Of a stretch of DNA of 64,000 nucleotides, positions 26,379 to 35,568 are shown piece after piece. A program made the translations under genes and the position numbers. The notes beneath the pieces were generated by a model that did no database searches, was not told the DNA's origin, and saw only the letters and a program-made list of their open reading frames with translations. The stretch's first letter is position 1; every line of letters begins with the position of its first letter. The DNA lies in the NCBI RefSeq assembly GCF_012275445.1, contig NZ_JAAZQK010000007.1, forward strand, positions 248,001 through 312,000. The letters run 5' to 3'. The DNA is from Rhizobacter sp. SG703 (GTDB lineage Bacteria; Pseudomonadota; Gammaproteobacteria; Burkholderiales; Burkholderiaceae_C).

Positions 26379-27496
26379 CAATCGCTCGACAGCTTGCCGC
26401 TGCGCACCGGCGTCGCGCCCGCGACCTTGAACAGCGGGCGGCCCGCCACCGCGTAGCGCACGCGGTCGCGCGCGAAGAACAGGCCGTCGACGCGGGTGTG
26501 CAGCGGGTGCACCTCGCCGCTGATCGGGTCGATCACGTCGGCGATCAGGTCGCCGGCGCGCACCACGTCGCCCGGCTCGCGGTGGTAGGCGACCACACCG
26601 CTCGCCGGCGCCGACACCACCTCGGTGCCCGACAAGGGCGTGGCCGGGAACGGCAGCGGCGGCAAGGCCGGGGCCGGGCCGTCGACCAGGCCGCGCAGCG
26701 TCAGGAAGTCGAGCAGCGCCGCCGCATCGGCCGCGGCCTGCGGGTGCGTGACGCTGGATTCGCCGCGCAGCTCCACCGTGACCGACAGGCAGCCGAGCGG
26801 CACCGGACGCTGCGTCCCGAAGTGCGCGGCCAGCTGCCACCAGGTCTGCGAGCAGGCCTCGTCGAACGGGTTGTCGCCCGACTCCAGCGCCAGCAGCGAG
26901 GCCTGCGCGCCCAGGCAACGGGCCAGCGGCTCGACCTCGGGCCACAGCGGCGTCGCGGTGTAGAGGTGCGCCACCGCCTCGCTGTCGCAATGCAGGTCCA
27001 GCACCACCTCGGCATCGCAGGCCAGCGCCATCAGCGTCTTGCGCTGGCTCATCAGCTCGTGGATCTCGGGCAGCGCGCGCACCGCGTCGCGCAGCGCCTC
27101 GCGCACCAGTCGCGCGTTGGCGGCCGGGTCGGCGCCGAGCGTCGCATCGATGCGCGCGCGCACCGGCTCGAACAAGGCCGGGTAGTGCCGGTTGAAGTTC
27201 TCGCCGCTGCCGAGCTCGAAGCGCCCGATCGGCATGCGCAGCAGCGACTGGCCGAGCCCGATCGGATTGGCCACCGGCACGACGACGACCTCGGCGCGCA
27301 GCCTGCCCTCGCTCTCCAGTTGCGCCAGCCGCAGGCGCAGGTGGTGCGCGACCAGCATGCCGGGCAGCTCGTCGGCATGCAGCGAGGCCTGGACGTAGAC
27401 CTTGCGGCCGCTGTCCTGCGGGCCGTAGTGGAAGCTGACGATCTCGCGTCGGGTCAGCAGCGAAGCGCCGCTCAGCGGGTGGTGTCGGGTTTGCAT
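26378..27496 (-). CDS. Succinylglutamate desuccinylase/aspartoacylase family protein (AotO-like)
   Basis: 372 residues. Zinc-carboxypeptidase-like features: the metal-binding pair in [10 protein letters not shown] and a later histidine in [11 protein letters not shown], with [12 protein letters not shown] following. The C-terminal ~80 residues resemble a biotinyl/lipoyl-like beta domain ([22 protein letters not shown]). It lies between the second permease and the ATPase genes, exactly as aotO does in the Pseudomonas aotJQMOP arginine/ornithine operon. Its substrate is unknown; an N-acylated or conjugated basic amino acid is an attractive inference. Confidence 0.82.
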   Translation of the reverse strand: MQTRHHPLSGASLLTRREIVSFHYGPQDSGRKVYVQASLHADELPGMLVAHHLRLRLAQLESEGRLRAEVVVVPVANPIGLGQSLLRMPIGRFELGSGENFNRHYPALFEPVRARIDATLGADPAANARLVREALRDAVRALPEIHELMSQRKTLMALACDAEVVLDLHCDSEAVAHLYTATPLWPEVEPLARCLGAQASLLALESGDNPFDEACSQTWWQLAAHFGTQRPVPLGCLSVTVELRGESSVTHPQAAADAAALLDFLTLRGLVDGPAPALPPLPFPATPLSGTEVVSAPASGVVAYHREPGDVVRAGDLIADVIDPISGEVHPLHTRVDGLFFARDRVRYAVAGRPLFKVAGATPVRSGKLSSD

Positions 27497-27516
27497 CGGG
27501 AGTCGGGGCAGGAGGG

Positions 27517-28206
27517 TCAGGAGCGGGGTCGCAGGTGGCGGGTCCAGCGCGCTTCGGCGCGCCGGAACAGCGCCACCAGCACGAAGGTGATGGCGAGGTA
27601 GAACAGCGCCGCGGTGACGAAAGCCGGGAACGGCAGGAAGAAGCGCGAGTTGACGTCGCGCGCCGCGCCGGTCAGGTCGAGCAGCGTGACGATGCTGGCC
27701 AGCGAGGTGGCGTGCAGCATCAGCACCACCTCGTTGCCGTAGGCCGGCAGCGCGCGCCGCAGCGCCGACGGCAGCAGGATGCGCCGCACCATCAGTGTCC
27801 ACGGCATGCCGACGCTGCGCGCCGCGTCGACCTCGCCCGCCGGCGTCGCGCGGATCGCGCCGGCGACGATCTCGGTGGTGTACGCGCAGGTGTTGACCGC
27901 GAACGCCGCCACCGCGCAGAACCAGGCGCTCGACAGCAGCGGCCACAGCACGCCGGCCCGCACCGCCTCGAACTGCGCGAGCCCGTAGTACAGCAGGAAC
28001 AGCTGCACCAGCAGCGGCGTGCCGCGGACCACGAAGGTGAAGCACGCCACCGGCAGCCACCAGCGGCGTCGGCTCGACGCGCGCATCACGCCGAGCGGGA
28101 TCGCGGCCAGCAGGCCGAGCGCCAGCGACATCGCCAGCAGCCGCAGCGTCGTCCATGCGCCCGACAGGTACAGCGGCAGGTTGTCGGCGATCGCGTCGAA
28201 GCTCAT
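27517..28206 (-). CDS. Amino acid ABC transporter permease (AotM/HisM-like)
   Basis: 229 residues with membrane segments throughout and the ATPase-contact loop [22 protein letters not shown], typical for polar amino-acid permeases. It forms a heterodimer with the permease encoded 22 bp upstream in the operon and lies 20 bp before the AotO-like gene. Confidence 0.93.
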   Translation of the reverse strand: MSFDAIADNLPLYLSGAWTTLRLLAMSLALGLLAAIPLGVMRASSRRRWWLPVACFTFVVRGTPLLVQLFLLYYGLAQFEAVRAGVLWPLLSSAWFCAVAAFAVNTCAYTTEIVAGAIRATPAGEVDAARSVGMPWTLMVRRILLPSALRRALPAYGNEVVLMLHATSLASIVTLLDLTGAARDVNSRFFLPFPAFVTAALFYLAITFVLVALFRRAEARWTRHLRPRS

Positions 28207-28228
28207 CGCGCCGGCCTCGTCGACCGCG

Positions 28229-28918
28229 TCACAGCGAGATCGCCTGCACGCCCGCCGACCAGCGCTTCTCCAGCGCGCGCAGCACGACGACCGACACCGT
28301 CGTGATCAGCAGGTACAGCGCGGCCGCGGCCAGGTAGAAGGTGAACGGCTCGCGCGTCGCGCCGGCGGCCTGGCCGGCCTTCTGCATCATGTCGGTCAGC
28401 CCGATCACCGACACCAGCGCGGTCGACTTCACCAGCACCAGCCAGTTGTTCGCGAAGCCGGGCAGCGCGAGCCGCAGCATCTGCGGCAGCAGGATGCGCC
28501 GGAACACCTGCGCCGGCGTCATGCCGAAGGCCCGCCCCGCCTCCGCCTGCCCGTGCGGGATCGCGAGGATCGCGCCGCGGAAGGTCTCGGTCAGGTAGGC
28601 GCCGAAGATGAAGCCGAGCGTCGCCACGCCGGCGGCGAACGGGTCGATGTCGATGTAGTCGTCGATGCCCAGGTGCGGTGCGATCTCGTTCACCGCGAGC
28701 TGCCCGCCGTAGAAGATCAGCAGCATCAGCACCAGGTCGGGCACGCCGCGGATCAGCGTGGTGTAGACGGTTGCGCTGCGCCGCCAGAACGCCGAATGCG
28801 ACAGCTTGGCCGCGGCACCCGCCAAGCCGAGCAGCACCGCGACGGCCAGCGATGCGAGCGCGACGCCCAGCGTCAGCCGCAGGCCCTCGAGCAGGCTCGG
28901 CAGGTAGCCGTGCAGCAT
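28229..28918 (-). CDS. Amino acid ABC transporter permease (AotQ/HisQ-like)
   Basis: 229 residues, multiple membrane segments and contact loop QAEAGRAFGMTPAQVFRRILLP. The ATG at 28918 overlaps the stop codon of the binding-protein gene, so the two are translationally coupled. It is the first of the two permeases of the transporter. Confidence 0.93.
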   Translation of the reverse strand: MLHGYLPSLLEGLRLTLGVALASLAVAVLLGLAGAAAKLSHSAFWRRSATVYTTLIRGVPDLVLMLLIFYGGQLAVNEIAPHLGIDDYIDIDPFAAGVATLGFIFGAYLTETFRGAILAIPHGQAEAGRAFGMTPAQVFRRILLPQMLRLALPGFANNWLVLVKSTALVSVIGLTDMMQKAGQAAGATREPFTFYLAAAALYLLITTVSVVVLRALEKRWSAGVQAISL

Positions 28919-29691
28919 CACTGGCCGTAGATGTCGTAGTTGAAGTACTTCGACGCGAGCTTCTGGTAGGTGCCGTTGGCGCGGATCGCCTTGATCGCGG
29001 CGTTCAGCCGGTCGCGCAGCTCGGTGTCGCCCTTGCGCAGCGCAATGCCGGCACCGGCGCCGAAGTACTCCGGGTCGCGGTAGTCGGGACCGACGAAGCC
29101 GAAGCCCTTGCCGGCCGGCGTCTTCAGGAAGCCGACGTCGCCGGCGATGCCGTCGACCATCGTCGCGTCGATGCGGCCGGCCGCGAGGTCGAGGTAGACC
29201 TCGTCCTGGCTCGCATAGCGCACGATGGTCGCGGTGGTGAACTTGGCGCTGACGTAGCGGTCGTTGATGGTGGTGCGCTGCACGCCGATGCGCAGGCCCT
29301 TGAAGCGCTCGGGCGTGCCGTCGATCGGCGAGCCGATCTTCGCGATCAGCTTGTTCGCGCTGTTGTAGTACTTGTCGGTGAACGCGACCACCTTCAGGCG
29401 CTCGGGCGTGATCGCCATCGACGCGACGATCAGGTCGAACTTGCGCGACTGCAGCGACGGGATCAGCCCGTCGAACTCCTGCTGCACCAAGGTGCAGCGG
29501 GCCTTCATCTCGGTGCACAACGCGTTGGCGATGTCGATGTCGAAGCCCTGCAGCGTGCCGTCGGGGGCGATGGTGCTGAACGGCGGGTAGGCGCCTTCGA
29601 CGCCAACACGCAGCTTCGGCAGCTTCGACAGGTCCAGCGCCTGCGCACCGAGCGCGGCGAAGCACAGCAGCAGCGGGAGGATTCGTTTCAT
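28918..29691 (-). CDS. Basic amino acid ABC transporter substrate-binding protein (AotJ/HisJ-like)
   Basis: 257 residues with a Sec signal peptide (RILPLLLCFAALGAQA). The mature domain has the family phrases LRVGVEGAYPPFS, GFDIDIANALCTEM, DLIVASMAITPER and VDGIAG. It binds an amino acid, probably arginine, ornithine, lysine or histidine, in the periplasm. The start at 29691 was chosen for the signal peptide. First gene of the J-Q-M-O-P operon; no argR-type gene follows the operon here, unlike in Pseudomonas. Confidence 0.92.
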   Translation of the reverse strand: MKRILPLLLCFAALGAQALDLSKLPKLRVGVEGAYPPFSTIAPDGTLQGFDIDIANALCTEMKARCTLVQQEFDGLIPSLQSRKFDLIVASMAITPERLKVVAFTDKYYNSANKLIAKIGSPIDGTPERFKGLRIGVQRTTINDRYVSAKFTTATIVRYASQDEVYLDLAAGRIDATMVDGIAGDVGFLKTPAGKGFGFVGPDYRDPEYFGAGAGIALRKGDTELRDRLNAAIKAIRANGTYQKLASKYFNYDIYGQ

Positions 29692-29786
29692 CGGGGGGGC
29701 TCCGGTAGGGGACGGGACCGCGTTGCAAGTCCCGAACCATACCGCGCCCCGGGCCGGTTCCGCTGCCGGGTTTCCCGGCCCCACCG

Positions 29787-30140
29787 TCACTGCGACCAGG
29801 GGCTGCGGCCGATCAGTTTCATCCGTTCGTCGAAGCTCGGTGCCGCGGCCAGCATCGGGTGGCCGGGCGCCGTCGCGGCGGCCACCTCGGCCGGACCGGG
29901 CGTGCGGCCGATCAGCGCCATGCGCTCCACATAGTCCTGCCGGCGCTCGGCGGCGCTCTGCGCCAGCGTGTCGGACGGCAGCGGCACGGCGCGCTCGCCG
30001 GGCTCAGGCGTGCGGCCGATCAGCCGCATGCGCTCGGCCCAGGCGGCGTCGGGGGCGGTCTCGCGGCCGGTGGCGGCCGCGGCAAAGGCGGCACCCTGCG
30101 TGGCGAGGGTGGCGACGGCGAGGATCAGCAGGGGTCTCAT
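29787..30140 (-). CDS. Small exported protein with three RM-LIGR-P repeats
   Basis: 117 residues with a signal peptide (LLILAVATLATQGAAFAAAATG); the start at 30140 follows AAAGGA. The mature part of about 95 residues holds three copies of one short motif: ERMRLIGRTPEPGE, ERMALIGRTPGPAE and ERMKLIGRSP at the C-terminus, spaced about 35-40 residues apart. No family is recognised. The repeat spacing suggests a small structural or binding protein of the periplasm. A GCCGGG-TTT-CCCGGC hairpin at 29765-29779 separates it from the transporter operon, so it is probably a separate transcript. Confidence 0.75.
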   Translation of the reverse strand: MRPLLILAVATLATQGAAFAAAATGRETAPDAAWAERMRLIGRTPEPGERAVPLPSDTLAQSAAERRQDYVERMALIGRTPGPAEVAAATAPGHPMLAAAPSFDERMKLIGRSPWSQ

Positions 30141-30333
30141 GGAACATCCTTTCGCGAAGCGTGAGGGGTGCGGGTTGGGTCGCCCCTCGCCGCCTGCCGT
30201 TCCCCCGTCCGCGGCGCCTTTACCCGGTGAAACCCTGATGCCACACCGTGCGACGTGCACGACATCTGCCGTCGCAATCGATCTCATGCCGAGCGCCGGC
30301 AAACCGCGCGAAAGCCGGCGCTAGACTGCGCCG

Positions 30334-31149
30334 ATGACCTCGCCCGACGACGCCTCCCCCGCTGTCCCGCCCGCCGACAAACCCCGCCCCGGCGACACCT
30401 ACGTGCAGTCGTTCGCACGCGGCCTGAGCGTCATTCGCTCGTTCAGCGCGAAGGCGCCGCAACAGACGCTCAGCGAGGTCGCGCAGCGCACCGGCCTGAC
30501 GCGCGCCGGCGCGCGCCGCATCCTGCTGACGCTGGAAGGCCTGGGCTATGTCGAGAGCCAGGGCCGGCAGTTCCGGCTGACGCCGAAGATCCTCGACCTC
30601 GGCTTCGCCTACCTGTCGTCGCTGCCGCTGTGGAACCTGGCCGAGCCGGTGATGGAGGCGCTGGTCGAGCAGGTGAAGGAATCGAGCTCGGCGGCGGTGC
30701 TCGAAGGCGCCGACATCGTCTACGTGCTGCGCGTGCCGACGCACAAGATCATGAGCATCAACCTGGGCATCGGCAGCCGGCTGCCGGCCTACTGCACGTC
30801 GATGGGCCGCACGCTGCTGGCCGGGCTGCCGCCGGATGAGCTCGACCAGCGCATCGCGTCGATGGCACTGACCGCCCGCACACCGCACACCGAGACCGAC
30901 CCGCAGCGCCTGAAGGGGCTGATCGCCCAGGTGCGGCGCCAGGGCTGGAGCCTCGTCAGCCAGGAGCTGGAGGAAGGGCTGGTGTCGATGTCGGCACCGA
31001 TCCGCGATCGCTCCGGCCGTTCGATCGCCGCGTTGAACATCAGCGGGCAGGTCAACCGCACGCCGCCGGGGCACATGCTGGAGGCCTTCCTGCCGAAGCT
31101 GCTGGAGGCGGCGGACACGATCTCGCGGCTGCTGCAAATGAAAACGTGA
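30334..31149 (+). CDS. IclR-family transcriptional regulator (PcaR/PobR-like)
   Basis: 271 residues. An N-terminal winged helix (TYVQSFARGLSVIRSF, then LSEVAQRTGLTRAGARRILLTLEGLGYV) is followed by the IclR effector domain (RLPAYCTSMGRTLLAGLP, SLVSQELEEGLVSMSAPIRD). The opening phrase is typical of the PcaR/PobR branch that controls aromatic acid degradation, but no such catabolic genes are in the window. It is divergent from the small repeat protein gene and convergent with the peptide-binding protein gene. Confidence 0.92.
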   Translation: MTSPDDASPAVPPADKPRPGDTYVQSFARGLSVIRSFSAKAPQQTLSEVAQRTGLTRAGARRILLTLEGLGYVESQGRQFRLTPKILDLGFAYLSSLPLWNLAEPVMEALVEQVKESSSAAVLEGADIVYVLRVPTHKIMSINLGIGSRLPAYCTSMGRTLLAGLPPDELDQRIASMALTARTPHTETDPQRLKGLIAQVRRQGWSLVSQELEEGLVSMSAPIRDRSGRSIAALNISGQVNRTPPGHMLEAFLPKLLEAADTISRLLQMKT

Positions 31150-31174
31150 CCGAGCAGGCCGACAGGCCGTGAAA

Positions 31175-31257
31175 GATCAAGCAACGCCCGCGGAGCCGGC
31201 TTTGCCGGGCCGCCAGGTGGCGCCCCTCGGGGGCAGGAGCGATAGCGACTGGGGGGC
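31175..31257 (+). repeat. Dispersed GC-rich palindromic element, copy 1
   Basis: 83 bp, starting GATCAAGCAACGCCCGCGG and ending ACTGGGGGGC. It is nearly identical to 62959-63040 (a few substitutions and a one-base length difference). It contains two hairpins, CCGGC-TTT-GCCGG and a C-rich/G-rich palindrome around CCCCTCGGGGG. In both copies the right end touches a TAG stop codon of a minus-strand gene, so it probably acts as a terminator-like or REP-type intergenic element. Confidence 0.85.
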
Positions 31258-32850
31258 TACACCTTCACCCAGCGCAGCGCCACGATGTCGTCCGGCCACT
31301 GCACTGCCTTCACCTTCTTCTGCATCGCCCAGCTCAGCGTACGCCGGTACAGCGGCACATAGGGCAGGTCGTCGCCGATCAGCCGCAGCGCGACGCCGAC
31401 CATCGCGCGCCGGCGCATCAGGTCGGGCTCGACGCGAATGCCGTCGATCAACGTGTCCAGCGCCGGATTGGCGTAGCGCCCGACGTTGAAGGTGCCCGCC
31501 CCGCCCTGGCCGAAACTGTGGAACAGCGCGTTCAGCGTCGCCCAGGCGTCGGTGGTCGGCGTCCAGCCGAACTCGACGAAAGTGCCGGTTGCCTGGCTCA
31601 GCTTCGGGAAGAACTGGTTGGTCGCCGACGAGCGCAGCGTCGTGCGGATGCCCACCTGCGCCAGCATCGCGGTCGCGGCCTGGCAGACGTTCTCGCGCCA
31701 CGCGATGTTCACGCAATCCAGCGTCACCGCGAAGCCGTCCGGGTAGCCGGCCTGCGCGAGCAGCTTCTTCGCGGCCACCGGGTCGTAGGGCAGGCGCCTG
31801 TCCAGCTCGGCCAGCGAGCCGTCGACCAGCGGCGACAGGAAGGCCCCGGTCGGCGTCGCCTGGCCGCGCAGCACCTTGCCGACGATCAGGTCGACGTTGA
31901 TCGCCTGGTAGACCGCCTGGCGCACCCGCCGGTCCTTGAACGGGTTGCGGCCCTTCACGTCGGCATCGAGCAACTGCTCGCGCGACTGGTCGAACGCGAG
32001 GTACTGCTGGCCCAGGTCGGCGACCTGCATCACCGTCAGGCCCGGGTCGGCCTTCAGGCGTGCCACGTCCTGGAACGGCGGGTCGAGCACCAGGTCGACC
32101 TCACCGGAGCTCAGCGCCGCCAGCCGCGTCGCCTCCTGGCGGATCGGCAGGAAGCTCACCTCGTCGAGGTTGCCGTTGCGCTTGTCGCCGCGGCCCCACC
32201 AGCGCTCGTTGGCCTTCAGCACGACACGCACATCCGGCTCGTAACGCTCCAGCCGGAACGGTCCGGTGCCATTGGCGTTGCGCACCGCGAAGGTCTCCTG
32301 CTTGCCATTGAAGTCCTGCGCGCGCTCGACGCCATGGCGGCTGGCCCAGGCCTTGCTCATGACGCCGATGAACGGCAGTTTCTCGGGGAACACCGCGTCG
32401 GGCGAGCCCAGCACGAAGTCGACCGTCAACGCGTCGACCTTGCGGACCTCGGCCACGGCGCCGAGCTGGAACGCGCGCTGCGATGGCGGCTGGCGCGCAC
32501 GATCGACCGAGAAGACCACATCGTCGGCGCTCATCGGGCTGCCGTCGTGGAAGACCACGCCGGGTCGCAGCTTGAAGCGCCAGGTCCGCTCGTCCATCGC
32601 CTGCCACGACAACGCAAGCGCGGGTTCCAGCCTGAACTGCTCGTCGCGCCCCACCAGCGACTCGTACACCTGCGTGCTGACCCGCGAGTGGTACAGCAGC
32701 GCGAGCGCATGCGGGTCCATCGTCTGCGGGTCGAAGCCGCTGGCCACCCGCAGGCTGGCCCCGCAGGCGCCCCCCCGCCACGCAACCGAGCCAGAGCCCG
32801 ACCATCGCCACCAGCCACCGCTTCCCGTGCCACCTCGTCTGCCGCGCCAT
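31257..32850 (-). pseudogene. Peptide ABC transporter substrate-binding protein, frameshifted in signal peptide
   Basis: The mature part (family SBP_bac_5, peptide-binding) reads from SLRVASGFDPQTMDPHA to the C-terminus in one frame, about 505 residues. The signal peptide (MARQTRWHGKRWLVAMVGLW...) starts at ATG 32850 in a different frame. The two frames meet at a run of seven C on the plus strand (32770-32776, G7 on the coding strand); removing one base joins them as GCVAGGACGASLRVA, a normal signal-peptide junction. Either a sequencing error, a phase-variable switch, or an early pseudogene. A start at 32879 in the mature frame gives no signal peptide. No permease or ATPase genes are adjacent. 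Confidence 0.75.
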
Positions 32851-32921
32851 GGACCTTCCCCCGCAGTTGGAGCCCGCATGATCGCAAAGCCCGGCCCGAA
32901 ATTGGGTTACAACCTCACCAC

Positions 32922-34589
32922 ATGCAACACCTGCTGAACCTGCTCGCCGCCATCTCCTTGCTCGTCTGGGGCACGCACATCGTGCGGGTCGGCATGCTGC
33001 GGGTGTTCGGCGAGAACCTGCGGGCCGTGATCTCGCGCAGCGTACGCAGCCGCATCGTCGCGCTGCTGGCCGGCGTCGGCGTCACCGCGCTGGTGCAGTC
33101 GAGCACCGCCACCAGCCTGATCGTCACCTCGTTCGTCGGCAAGGGCCTGATGGACACCGGCGCCGCGCTGGCCGTGATGCTGGGCGCCGACGTCGGCACC
33201 GCGCTGATGTCGGTGCTGCTGTCGTTCGACCTGTCGTGGGTGTCGCCGCTGCTGATCTTCGCCGGCGTCGTGATGTTCCTGTCGCAGGAAGACCGCGGCA
33301 TCGGTCGCGTCGGGCGCGTCGTCATCGGCCTCGGACTGATCACGCTCGCGCTGCAGCTGATCGTCGCCGCCACCGAGCCGCTGACGCGCTCGCCGGCGGT
33401 GCGCGCGATGCTGGTCAGCCTGCCCAATGACGTGATGCTCGAGATCACGATCGGCGCGGTGCTGGCCGTCGTCTCGTACTCCAGCCTCGCCACCGTGCTG
33501 CTGGTCGCGATGCTGGCCAATGCCGGCCTGCTGCCGGCGCCGGTCGCGCTCGGCCTGGTGCTTGGCGCCAACCTCGGCACCGGTGCGTTGCCGCTGCTGG
33601 CGACCGCGCGCGGGTCGGTGCAGGCGCGCCGCATGCCGCTCGGCAACTTCCTGTTCAAGCTGGTCGGCTGCCTCGCGATGATCCCGCTGCTGCCGCAGGC
33701 CCACGTGCTGCTGCAGGACTATGTGCCGACCGTGCTGCAGCAGGTGGTGGTGTTCCACCTGGCGTTCAACATCGCGCGCTCGGTGCTCTTCATTCCGTTC
33801 ACGCCGCTGGTCGGCCGCCTGCTCGACAACTACCTGCCGCAGCCGCGCGCGCTCGGCACCGACCGCCCGCGCCACCTCGACCCGCTGGCGCTGAGCTCGC
33901 CGTCGGTCGCGATCGCCTGCGCCGCGCGCGAGGCGCTGCACCAGGCCGACGTGGTCGAGACGATGCTGCGCGGCATCCTGCCGGTGATCCGCTACAACGA
34001 CCTGGCGCTGGCCGAGCAGCTGCGCAAGATGGACGACGTGGTCGACGAGCTGTACTCGGCGATCAAGTTCTACCTGACGCAGATCTCGCGCAAGGCGCTG
34101 TCCGAGCGCGAGAGCCGGCGCTGGACCGACATCGTCTCGTTCACGATCAACATGGAGCAGATCGGCGACATCATCGAGCGCGTGCTGCAGGACATCGAGG
34201 ACAAGAAGGTGCGCAAGAACCGCAGCTTCTCCGATGCCGGCATGGCCGAGATCGTGCACCTGCACGAGCGGCTGATGGCCAACCTGCGGCTTGGCATGAG
34301 CGTGTTCCTCGACGGCCACGTGCGCGACGCGAAGCGGCTGCTGGAAGAAAAGGCGCGCTTCCGCGACCTGGAGCACGAGTACGCCGCAAGCCACATCGTG
34401 CGGCTGCAGGAGAACACCGCGCAGAGCATCGAGACCAGTTCGCTGCACATCGACCTGATCAGCGACCTGAAACGCATCAATTCGCACATCTGCTCGATCG
34501 CGTACCCGATCCTCGAATCGGCCGGCGCGCTGTCGCAGACGCGGATCCGGCATTCGCAGCTGTCGGCGCTCTCTTCCGACGAATCCTAG
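32922..34589 (+). CDS. Na/Pi cotransporter with C-terminal PhoU-like domain
   Basis: 555 residues. The first ~310 residues have two related Na_Pi_cotrans repeats, each with a QSS-type signature (TALVQSSTATSLIV and the related SYSSLATVLLVA), plus several membrane segments. The last ~220 residues form helical PhoU-like repeats (DDVVDELYSAIKFYLTQI, VSFTINMEQIGDIIERV). The protein imports phosphate with sodium at the inner membrane (NptA/YjbB-like), or exports it. Divergent from the peptide-binding protein gene. Its presence 6 kb from the polyphosphate operon fits a phosphate-handling theme but no Pho box was seen here. Confidence 0.9.
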   Translation: MQHLLNLLAAISLLVWGTHIVRVGMLRVFGENLRAVISRSVRSRIVALLAGVGVTALVQSSTATSLIVTSFVGKGLMDTGAALAVMLGADVGTALMSVLLSFDLSWVSPLLIFAGVVMFLSQEDRGIGRVGRVVIGLGLITLALQLIVAATEPLTRSPAVRAMLVSLPNDVMLEITIGAVLAVVSYSSLATVLLVAMLANAGLLPAPVALGLVLGANLGTGALPLLATARGSVQARRMPLGNFLFKLVGCLAMIPLLPQAHVLLQDYVPTVLQQVVVFHLAFNIARSVLFIPFTPLVGRLLDNYLPQPRALGTDRPRHLDPLALSSPSVAIACAAREALHQADVVETMLRGILPVIRYNDLALAEQLRKMDDVVDELYSAIKFYLTQISRKALSERESRRWTDIVSFTINMEQIGDIIERVLQDIEDKKVRKNRSFSDAGMAEIVHLHERLMANLRLGMSVFLDGHVRDAKRLLEEKARFRDLEHEYAASHIVRLQENTAQSIETSSLHIDLISDLKRINSHICSIAYPILESAGALSQTRIRHSQLSALSSDES

Positions 34590-34742
34590 AGGGCCGAGCG
34601 CCGGGCCGCCCCAAGCCGGCCCCCGCAAGCCGCGAGACGCGGCTCGCACTCTGGCCGTCCAAGCCCGCGCAGGCGGGCTTGGAGCCGCGGCCATCGTTCC
34701 CCTCGGGGGATCGGGCGACGTACCCGTCGACCGAGGGGCCAA
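34590..34742. repeat. GC-rich palindromic intergenic element
   Basis: This 153-bp gap between convergent genes is packed with palindromes. The strongest is a perfect 10-bp stem with a 4-nt loop at 34659-34682 (CCAAGCCCGC). Others are GCCGCGAGACGCGGC and a CCCCTCGGGGG type sequence near 34700-34711. Like the 83-bp dispersed element, it directly abuts a TAG stop (34743-34745) of a minus-strand gene. Probably a bidirectional terminator for the symporter and Nudix genes. Confidence 0.65.
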
Positions 34743-35531
34743 CTACAAGTAGCCGTGCCGTTTCAGCCAGTGCGCATGCACCAGCGCGGCCTCGAGCGTG
34801 AAGACGCCGGCCTTCAGGCTCTCGAGCAGTTGTCCGGCCGGCACGCAATCGAAGCCCTCGACCTCGCCATCCTGGTTGTCGGGATCGATGCCGGGCAGCA
34901 CCTCGCCCTCGAACATCTCGATGCGCTCGACCATGTACCCGTTGCCGTCGACCGGGCGGCGCACCCGCTGGTGGCCGAGCGCGCGCACGTTGCGCATCGT
35001 CGCCACTTCGAGCCCGGCTTCCTCCCAGGTCTCGCGGTGCAGCGCGGACGCCACCGTCTCGCTCGCCGACAGCATGCCGCCGGACAGCGTGTCCCACTGG
35101 CCGGGGTCGGTCGCCTTGTCGAACGCTCGTTGCTGCACCCACACGCGGCCGTCGCCGGTGTGACCCACCAAATGCACCGCGACGGTCGCGATGCCCAGCG
35201 GGCGCACCGCCGCACGCTCGATCAGCGCCTGCCGCTCGTCGTGCTCGTTCGTCACCGCCAGCAGCTCGTCGCGCCAGGCGCCGCCCAGGCCGTGCTCGTG
35301 CAGCCAGCGGGCGATCACCGCCAGCGCCGCGTCCGGCGGGCCTTCGACCTGCCAGCCGCCGGCACGCGGGCGCACTGGCAGGTCGGCTTGTTCCATGTGG
35401 CGGGCGAGCAGCGGCTCGATCGAGCCGATCACCGCGTCGGTGGCCTGCAGCCAAAGCCGCTCGCGCAGCGTCTGCGGGGGCTGGTCGGCCAGGGTGTGGA
35501 GGTGGTGCAGCCAGTCGGGTGTGTCGTCCAT
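34743..35531 (-). CDS. NUDIX hydrolase with N-terminal DUF4743-type domain
   Basis: 262 residues. A complete Nudix box is present (GGMLSASETVASALHRETWEEAGL pattern; key residues G, E, RE, EE, G). The N-terminal ~110 residues match the extra domain found in Nudix enzymes related to thiamine-diphosphate pyrophosphatases. It hydrolyses a nucleoside-diphosphate-linked compound; the family likeness points to thiamine diphosphate or a similar pyrophosphate. Single gene, convergent with the symporter gene. Confidence 0.88.
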   Translation of the reverse strand: MDDTPDWLHHLHTLADQPPQTLRERLWLQATDAVIGSIEPLLARHMEQADLPVRPRAGGWQVEGPPDAALAVIARWLHEHGLGGAWRDELLAVTNEHDERQALIERAAVRPLGIATVAVHLVGHTGDGRVWVQQRAFDKATDPGQWDTLSGGMLSASETVASALHRETWEEAGLEVATMRNVRALGHQRVRRPVDGNGYMVERIEMFEGEVLPGIDPDNQDGEVEGFDCVPAGQLLESLKAGVFTLEAALVHAHWLKRHGYL

Positions 35532-35568
35532 CGTGGCTGCGATGGTATCGGCTCCGGCACCGCCCCGT

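Noticed and set aside
31518-32921. In-frame 5' extension of the Na/Pi symporter frame (468 codons)
   Set aside because: It is antisense to the peptide-binding protein gene; the symporter's first membrane segment begins right after ATG 32922.
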